Positions 28,487 through 34,400 of a stretch of 34,400 bases of DNA are shown piece by piece. Position 1 is the stretch's first letter, and every line of letters begins with the position of its first letter. The position numbers were made by a program, and so were the translations under genes. Source of the DNA: Candidatus Thioglobus sp. (GTDB lineage: Bacteria; Pseudomonadota; Gammaproteobacteria; PS1; Pseudothioglobaceae); contig DTUI01000072.1 in assembly GCA_012964205.1 (NCBI GenBank), positions 1-34,400 on the forward strand. The letters run 5' to 3'. Below the pieces are notes generated by a model that saw only the letters and a list, made by a program, of their open reading frames with translations, searched no databases and was not told the DNA's origin.

Positions 28487-31142
28487 GGCAGTTTTTGTAT
28501 TTTTTTCCAGAACCACAAGGGCATGGATCGTTGCGACCCACCTTTTCACCTTCTCTTTCAACAGTGTTCGACTCTTCAGCTGCCTCACTATCCGCGACAG
28601 GCTCTTCATGTTGAGCTATAGCGCCAGCATTATCTTGTTGCTCAACATCTGCTGCGTTAGTCTCTTCATTAATCGTAACACTGGACAGAGATTTGACAAT
28701 TTCTATATCAATCACGCTCAAAAGATCTGTAAACATAGCAAAAGACTCGCGCTTGTATTCTTGAGTTGGGTTTTTTTGTGCATAACCACGTAAATTTACA
28801 CTCTGACGTAGATAGTCCATAGCAGCTAAATGCTCTTTCCAATAATGATCAAGCGTTTGTAACATAACAGCCTTTTCAAAGCCTCGCATTGATTCGACGC
28901 CAACGATTTCTTCTTTGTAATCGCAAATTGCACTTAAGCCTTCAACGATTCTACTTTCAAGCTCATCAACATCTACACCTTCATCAAGCCACTGTTGTAA
29001 AGGAAATTCGGCTTTATAATCAGCTTTTAAAGCATTATGCAAGCCTTCCACATCCCAGTCTTCTTCAGCTTGACCGGCACTAATATAGCCTGCAAAAAGA
29101 TCGCCAATAACGCTTTGTCTAATTTCAATAAAACGCTCTTGAACATCATTTGTACTCATCAATCCATCGCGCAAACTATAGATTACTTTACGCTGATCAT
29201 TTGCAACATCATCATACTCAAGTAAGTTCTTACGAGAGTCATAGTTCATGCCTTCAACTTTACGCTGTGCATTTTCAATAGCACGGTTAACCATCTTATG
29301 CTCAATAGCTTCACCTTTTTCCATGCCAAGCTTTTTCATCATGGATGCCATTTTCTCACTGGCAAAAATACGCATTAAGTTGTCTTCTAAAGACAAATAA
29401 AAACGTGTTGATCCAACATCGCCTTGGCGACCTGAACGACCACGTAATTGATTATCAACACGGCGAGATTCATTACGCTCGGTACCAACAATGTGCAATC
29501 CACCTGCTGCAATTACCTTATCATGCTCAATTACCCAATCTTGTTGTTGTTGCTCATTAGCATCATCAGCTTTTTTGCCACCTAGTACAATATCAGTACC
29601 TCGGCCAGCCATATTGGTAGCAATAGTAACTGCGCCTATTGCACCTGCATTAGCAATAATAATTGCCTCTCTTTCGTGTTGTTTGGCATTCAACACTTCG
29701 TGTGTAATATTTTTATTGCTCAGTAAGTCTGAAATCGCCTCAGAGTTTTCGATACTGCTTGTACCCACTAACACTGGCTGGCCAGTCTTCTGGCACGCTT
29801 CCACATCATTAGAAATTGCCTCTAACTTCTCTTCTAACGTAAGATAAATTTGATCTGCCTTATCATTGCGTTCCGATAATTTGTTTGGTGGAACAACCAC
29901 TGTTTCCAGGCCATAAATATCCTGAAACTCAACTGCCTCAGTATCAGCCGTACCTGTCATTCCAGATAGTTTTTCATATAGTCTGAAATAATTCTGGAAA
30001 GTGATTGAAGCTAGCGTTTGATTTTCTTTCTTAATGCTAACGCCTTCTTTGGCTTCAATGGCTTGATGCAAGCCCTCGCTCCAACGTCGACCTGGCATAG
30101 TTCTACCAGTAAACTCATCGACAATAACCACCTCATCACCATCTACAATGTAATTATCATCCTTGTGAAACAACATATGGGCCCTAAGTGCGGAGTTAAT
30201 ATGTTGCATTAAAAGGATGTTACTCGCATCATAAAGGCTTGCGCTTTTTGGCAATGCACCAGCATCAATTAATAAACCTTCTGCCTTAGCATGGCCGTCA
30301 TCAGTTAAAAACACTTGCTTATGCTTTTCATCAATGGTGTAGTCGCCAGCAACCTCCACAACAACCTCTTTACCTTCTCCACTTTCAGTTTGTTCGGTAA
30401 AGTTTGGAATCATGTGGTTGATTGCCCTATAAACCTCAGCATAGTCTGCAGCAGGACCAGAGATAATAAGTGGCGTTCTAGCCTCATCAATAAGAATTGA
30501 ATCAACCTCGTCCACAATAGCAAAACTCAAAGTTTTTTGTACTTTTTGATCTGTGGTGAAAGCCATATTATCACGCAAATAATCAAAGCCTAATTCGTTA
30601 TTAGTGGCATACACTACATCACAAGCATAAGCTGCTTGCTTTTCTTCTGGCGGTCTATTAGATGCAACAATACCAACGCTCAAGCCAAGAAATTCAAAAA
30701 CTTTTCCCATCCACTGGGCATCACGCTCAGCTAAATAATCATTAACCGTAACAACGTGAACACTCTTGCCACTTAGCGCATTTAAATAGGCGGGTAGTGT
30801 TGCCACTAAAGTTTTACCTTCACCCGTGCCCATCTCAGCAATGTTGCCATCGTTTAAAACCATGCCACCAATTAACTGAACGTCATGATGTCTTAAACCT
30901 AAGACCCTGACACTGGCCTCACGCATTACTGCAAACGCTTCAACCAATAATGAATCGAGAGACTTCTCCGCCTGGTAGCGATCTTTAAATTCCTGAGTTT
31001 TTGCACAAAGTTGCTCATCAGTTAATGACTGAATTTCACTTTCAAGCGCAGTAATGCTTTCAGCAGTTATGCGTAATTTTTTAATTAAGCGATCATTTCT
31101 AGAGCCGACAATTTTAGATAGAACTTTATTTATAATACTCAT
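28479..31142 (-). CDS. secA: Preprotein translocase ATPase SecA
   Basis: 887 aa; '[11 protein letters not shown]', '[10 protein letters not shown]', C-terminal '[19 protein letters not shown]'. Confidence 0.99.
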   Translation of the reverse strand: MSIINKVLSKIVGSRNDRLIKKLRITAESITALESEIQSLTDEQLCAKTQEFKDRYQAEKSLDSLLVEAFAVMREASVRVLGLRHHDVQLIGGMVLNDGNIAEMGTGEGKTLVATLPAYLNALSGKSVHVVTVNDYLAERDAQWMGKVFEFLGLSVGIVASNRPPEEKQAAYACDVVYATNNELGFDYLRDNMAFTTDQKVQKTLSFAIVDEVDSILIDEARTPLIISGPAADYAEVYRAINHMIPNFTEQTESGEGKEVVVEVAGDYTIDEKHKQVFLTDDGHAKAEGLLIDAGALPKSASLYDASNILLMQHINSALRAHMLFHKDDNYIVDGDEVVIVDEFTGRTMPGRRWSEGLHQAIEAKEGVSIKKENQTLASITFQNYFRLYEKLSGMTGTADTEAVEFQDIYGLETVVVPPNKLSERNDKADQIYLTLEEKLEAISNDVEACQKTGQPVLVGTSSIENSEAISDLLSNKNITHEVLNAKQHEREAIIIANAGAIGAVTIATNMAGRGTDIVLGGKKADDANEQQQQDWVIEHDKVIAAGGLHIVGTERNESRRVDNQLRGRSGRQGDVGSTRFYLSLEDNLMRIFASEKMASMMKKLGMEKGEAIEHKMVNRAIENAQRKVEGMNYDSRKNLLEYDDVANDQRKVIYSLRDGLMSTNDVQERFIEIRQSVIGDLFAGYISAGQAEEDWDVEGLHNALKADYKAEFPLQQWLDEGVDVDELESRIVEGLSAICDYKEEIVGVESMRGFEKAVMLQTLDHYWKEHLAAMDYLRQSVNLRGYAQKNPTQEYKRESFAMFTDLLSVIDIEIVKSLSSVTINEETNAADVEQQDNAGAIAQHEEPVADSEAAEESNTVEREGEKVGRNDPCPCGSGKKYKNCHG

Positions 31143-31210
31143 TAGAATATAAAGAATTGTTTTTTTATAAAAAACCTATTTTCTCATAGATAAACCGGCC
31201 TTTGCATTAA

Positions 31211-31516
31211 ATGTGTCAGCATAAACCAACAGATAATTTAACAAACTTTTCAACCAAAGGCTCGCTTGGTCAGCTGATGGCGCAGGCAAAAGTATACAAT
31301 CAAATCAATGCACAGCTACACTTACAACTTCCTGACACGCTTAAAGATTTAGAGCTTTGTCTAATCAAAGATAAAGTCGCAACCTTAATGACCAGCAATT
31401 CTGCCGTAGCCTTTAGAGCCAAACAACAAATAAATGAAATATTTACAATACTACAAGGCGTTTCTTCGAGTCAACAAATAAACCATGTTGAAATAAAAGT
31501 TCATACAAATAAATAA
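31211..31516 (+). CDS. DUF721 (DciA-like) protein
   Basis: 101 aa; DUF721-like pattern, divergent from secA. Confidence 0.6.
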   Translation: MCQHKPTDNLTNFSTKGSLGQLMAQAKVYNQINAQLHLQLPDTLKDLELCLIKDKVATLMTSNSAVAFRAKQQINEIFTILQGVSSSQQINHVEIKVHTNK

Positions 31517-31561
31517 CGCAACGACAGTCGAATTGCACATCATACATCAATAATATTAAAG

Positions 31562-31567
31562 TATAAT
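31562..31567 (+). promoter_or_regulatory. -10 box (TATAAT) upstream of petA
   Basis: Perfect TATAAT; no good -35 at standard spacing. Confidence 0.45.
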
Positions 31568-31582
31568 TATTGGGCTTTCTAA

Positions 31583-31599
31583 TATAGATTTAATCTATA
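31583..31599. repeat. 17-bp perfect palindrome in the predicted petA leader
   Basis: TATAGATT-T-AATCTATA, ending 28 nt before the petA ATG. Confidence 0.85.
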
Positions 31600-31627
31600 C
31601 ACATTCAAAATAAAGGACTGTAATTTT

Positions 31628-32224
31628 ATGTCAGAGCAAGAAATAGACTTAAAGAAAAGACGTTTCCTAACGGGTGCCACTAGTGTTGTAGGCGCAGTTG
31701 GTGTTGGTTTTGTATTGGTACCATTCTTATCATCTTGGATGCCATCAGCACGTGCAAAAGCAGCCGGCGCTCCCGTTGATGTTGATATTACAAAATTAGA
31801 AAATGGTCAGCTAGTTCGCGTACTATGGCGTAAAAAACCTGTTTGGATCTTTAGGCGTGACAAAACAGTACTAGACAATTTACCAACATTAAATAGCGAG
31901 CTAACTGATCCAGACAACACAGAAGACCAGCAGCCAGCTTATGCAAAAAATGCACACCGCTCAATCAACCCAGAGATTGCTGTCATTATTGGAATTTGTA
32001 CTCACCTTGGTTGCTCTCCAACTTACCGACCTGAAGTTGGTGCAGCTGACCTAGGTGGTGATGCATGGAAAGGTGGCTTCTACTGCCCATGTCATGGCTC
32101 TAAATTTGACCTATCTGGCAGAGTTTACAAAGGCGTTCCAGCACCAACTAACTTGGTTATTCCGCCATATCATTTCGTTACCGATTCACTAATTAGACTT
32201 GGTATTGATCCAAAAGCATCATAG
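31628..32224 (+). CDS. petA: Ubiquinol-cytochrome c reductase iron-sulfur (Rieske) subunit
   Basis: Tat-like 'KKRRFLTG'; 'CTHLGC' and 'CPCHGS' motifs. Confidence 0.97.
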   Translation: MSEQEIDLKKRRFLTGATSVVGAVGVGFVLVPFLSSWMPSARAKAAGAPVDVDITKLENGQLVRVLWRKKPVWIFRRDKTVLDNLPTLNSELTDPDNTEDQQPAYAKNAHRSINPEIAVIIGICTHLGCSPTYRPEVGAADLGGDAWKGGFYCPCHGSKFDLSGRVYKGVPAPTNLVIPPYHFVTDSLIRLGIDPKAS

Positions 32225-32235
32225 GAGTATAGAAT

Positions 32236-33462
32236 ATGGACAACAATAAAAACTGGATCGATCAAAGATTCCCACTGACTAAAGTTTGGAATGAACATTT
32301 AGCAGAATACTACACCCCTAGAAACTTTAACTTCTGGTATTTCTTTGGCTCTTTGGCCATGCTAGTACTAGTGATTCAAATTGTATCTGGTATATTTTTA
32401 GCGATGCACTATAAGCCTGATGCGGCACTTGCATTTGCATCGGTAGAATACATTATGCGTGATGTTGACTGGGGCTGGCTCATTCGCTATATCCACTCAA
32501 CGGGTGCCTCTGCATTCTTTATAGTCATCTACTTACATATGTATCGTGGCCTATTGTACGGCTCATACAAAGCGCCACGCGAACTGATTTGGGTTATCGG
32601 CATGGTTCTATACATCGCATTAATGGCCGAAGCCTTTATGGGATATGTACTGCCATGGGGTCAGATGTCATATTGGGGAGCGAAAGTAATTATCAATCTA
32701 TTTGGCTCATTTCCAATTGTTGGTGAATTAATTTTAGAATTTATTCTTGGTGATTACGCTGTAGGCGATCCGGTACTTAACCGCTTTTTCTCACTACACG
32801 TTATTGCTATTCCACTTATCTTGGTTATCTTGGTATTTATGCATATTGTAGCACTTCATACGGTTGGATCAAATAACCCTGATGGCGTTGAAATTAAGCA
32901 AAATAAAGATAAAAATGGCATTCCTAAAGATGGTATCCCGTTCCACCCTTACTACAGTGTAAAAGATATCATGGGTGTTGTCGTATTCTTGATGATTTTC
33001 AGCTCGATTGTATTCTTTGCACCTGCAATGAACGGATACTTCCTGGAGGCTCCAAACTATATTGAAGCAAATCCACTTAAGACACCAGATCACATTGCAC
33101 CATTATGGTACTTAACACCATTCTACTCAGTGCTAAGAGCCATACCACCAATGTTCGGTTCACAATTACCGGGTGTGCTAGCGATGTTTGCAGCACTATT
33201 AATCTTAATAGCACTGCCATGGTTAGATCGCTCAAAGGTTAAATCAATTAGATATCGTTCATGGCCTTATAAGGTAGCTTTAGGCATCTTTGTGGTTTCA
33301 TTTATCATTTTAGGCTGGTTAGGCATGCAAGCAGTAACACCGTTGTACAGCCTAATGGCTCAGATATTTACAGGCCTTTACTTTGCATTCTTCATTCTAA
33401 TGCCTTGGTTTACCTCAATAGGGAAAACTAAGCCAGTGCCTGAAAGAACGACGGAGCATTAA
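32236..33462 (+). CDS. petB: Cytochrome b of the bc1 complex
   Basis: 408 aa; 'GWLIRYIHSTGASAFFIVIYLHMYRGLLYGSYK', 'MGYVLPWGQMSYWGA'. Confidence 0.97.
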   Translation: MDNNKNWIDQRFPLTKVWNEHLAEYYTPRNFNFWYFFGSLAMLVLVIQIVSGIFLAMHYKPDAALAFASVEYIMRDVDWGWLIRYIHSTGASAFFIVIYLHMYRGLLYGSYKAPRELIWVIGMVLYIALMAEAFMGYVLPWGQMSYWGAKVIINLFGSFPIVGELILEFILGDYAVGDPVLNRFFSLHVIAIPLILVILVFMHIVALHTVGSNNPDGVEIKQNKDKNGIPKDGIPFHPYYSVKDIMGVVVFLMIFSSIVFFAPAMNGYFLEAPNYIEANPLKTPDHIAPLWYLTPFYSVLRAIPPMFGSQLPGVLAMFAALLILIALPWLDRSKVKSIRYRSWPYKVALGIFVVSFIILGWLGMQAVTPLYSLMAQIFTGLYFAFFILMPWFTSIGKTKPVPERTTEH

Positions 33463-33463
33463 T

Positions 33464-34153
33464 ATGAAAACATTATTAAATACAACACTGTCAGCAATGG
33501 CTGCAATGGTTATCTCTTTTAATGCAAGCGCATCAGGTGCTGGCGTTCATTTGGAAGCTGCAAAAACAGACATTACTGATCAAGCATCTTTACAACGTGG
33601 CGCTACATCATTCATGAACAACTGTTCAGGTTGTCATTCAATTGAATTAATGCGTTACAATCGAATCGCTAAGGACTTAAATATTAGCGAAGCAGATATG
33701 GCTAACAACTTAATGTTTAATGCTGATAAGACAGGAAGTCCAATTTTCTCCTCAATGCCAGAAGATGGTGCAAAGGAATGGTTTGGAACAACGCCACCGG
33801 ACTTATCGCTAACAGGTATAGCTCGTGGCACAGACTGGATCTATACTTATCTTAAAGGTTTTTACGCTGATGAAACTCGCCCTTATGGTGTAAACAATCA
33901 CGTATTAGAAAACGCAGCTATGCCTGACATCTTGTGGAAATCAAAGCAAGACAAGACTGAAAAAGAATTTAATAGAGAAGTTAGAGACATTACCAACTTC
34001 TTGGATTATGTTGCAGAACCCGTTAAGCTAATTAGATACGAAATTGGTGTTAAAGTCTTAGGATTTTTATTCATATTATTCATTTTGTCTTACCTCCTTA
34101 AACAAGAGTATTGGAAAGATGTTAAATATGGCAAATGGCGTGCGAAAGACTAG
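33464..34153 (+). CDS. petC: Cytochrome c1
   Basis: Signal peptide; heme motif CSGCH; C-terminal TM. Confidence 0.95.
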   Translation: MKTLLNTTLSAMAAMVISFNASASGAGVHLEAAKTDITDQASLQRGATSFMNNCSGCHSIELMRYNRIAKDLNISEADMANNLMFNADKTGSPIFSSMPEDGAKEWFGTTPPDLSLTGIARGTDWIYTYLKGFYADETRPYGVNNHVLENAAMPDILWKSKQDKTEKEFNREVRDITNFLDYVAEPVKLIRYEIGVKVLGFLFILFILSYLLKQEYWKDVKYGKWRAKD

Positions 34154-34179
34154 CTAGCCACCAATTATTAGAAACACAC

Positions 34180-34212
34180 AACAGCAATCTTTAATCTGAA
34201 TGCTGTTTTTTC
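34180..34212 (+). terminator. Possible weak terminator/attenuator between petC and sspA
   Basis: 7-bp stem AACAGCA / TGCTGTT with 14-nt loop and T-run. Confidence 0.35.
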
Positions 34213-34233
34213 ATTTTAAAAAGGGAAGAAATC

Positions 34234-34400
34234 ATGTTATTAAAACCTAATCCTTCATCGACAACTTTATATTCATCTCCACAAGAGATTGAGTCTCATG
34301 TTGTCCGCTTTATTATGGCTGAAAAAAATATTGAAAGAGATATTTTTAACATTCAAATCGATGAAATGCCAGAGGATATTTTAGAACTAAACCCTTGCCA
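34234..34400 (+). CDS. sspA: Stringent starvation protein A (GST-like), truncated by window end
   Basis: MLLKPNPSSTTLYSSPQEIESHVVRFIMAEKNIERDIFNIQIDEMPEDILELNPC...; petABC-sspA order is a known gammaproteobacterial arrangement. Confidence 0.8.
   Translation, partial: MLLKPNPSSTTLYSSPQEIESHVVRFIMAEKNIERDIFNIQIDEMPEDILELNPC

Noticed and set aside
28476-28793. Plus-strand ORF of 105 aa opposite secA/anmK
   Set aside because: Lies antisense to the strongly supported SecA C-terminus and AnmK start; composition looks like a shadow ORF.
29491-29847. Plus-strand ORF of 118 aa inside secA
   Set aside because: Antisense to conserved SecA core; no recognisable domain or RBS.
1-34400. Search for CRISPR arrays, transposases, integrases, toxin-antitoxin pairs, phage or biosynthetic islands
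   Set aside because: No regularly spaced repeats and no recognisable mobile or defence proteins among the ORFs; the window is ordinary chromosomal backbone.

Overview
The window is an AT-rich gammaproteobacterial chromosome segment. Gene content resembles sulfur-oxidising SUP05/Thioglobus-like lineages, but that lineage call is inference. It is dominated by aerobic respiration genes: a cbb3 oxidase operon (ccoNOQP, minus strand) beside tRNA-Thr(UGU); an aa3 oxidase operon (ctaC with fused cytochrome c, ctaD, a 32-aa ORF missing from the track, cox11, coxIII, DUF2909, SURF1; minus strand); heme A, Sco and CtaB assembly genes; and a bc1 operon (petABC) leading into a truncated sspA. Between these lie housekeeping genes: hisF, uppS-cdsA-dxr-M23 peptidase, purC, DUF2797, FKBP, alaC-like aminotransferase, P-loop ATPase, metA, mutY, ribF, pyrC, anmK, secA and DUF721. 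I see no mobile element, CRISPR array, phage or obvious defence/biosynthetic island, and no convincing new multi-gene system. The best second-look items are: a CcoP C-terminal extension resembling SoxXA-binding (SoxK-like) proteins; a perfect FNR box with class-II spacing upstream of ccoN; a tandem double hairpin with a U-tract just before ctaA; small ORFs missed by the track (CcoQ and the ctaD-cox11 ORF); a G7 tract at the ctaC ribosome-binding site; a MetA homolog with the acetyl-type Glu; and an N-terminal insertion in MutY.
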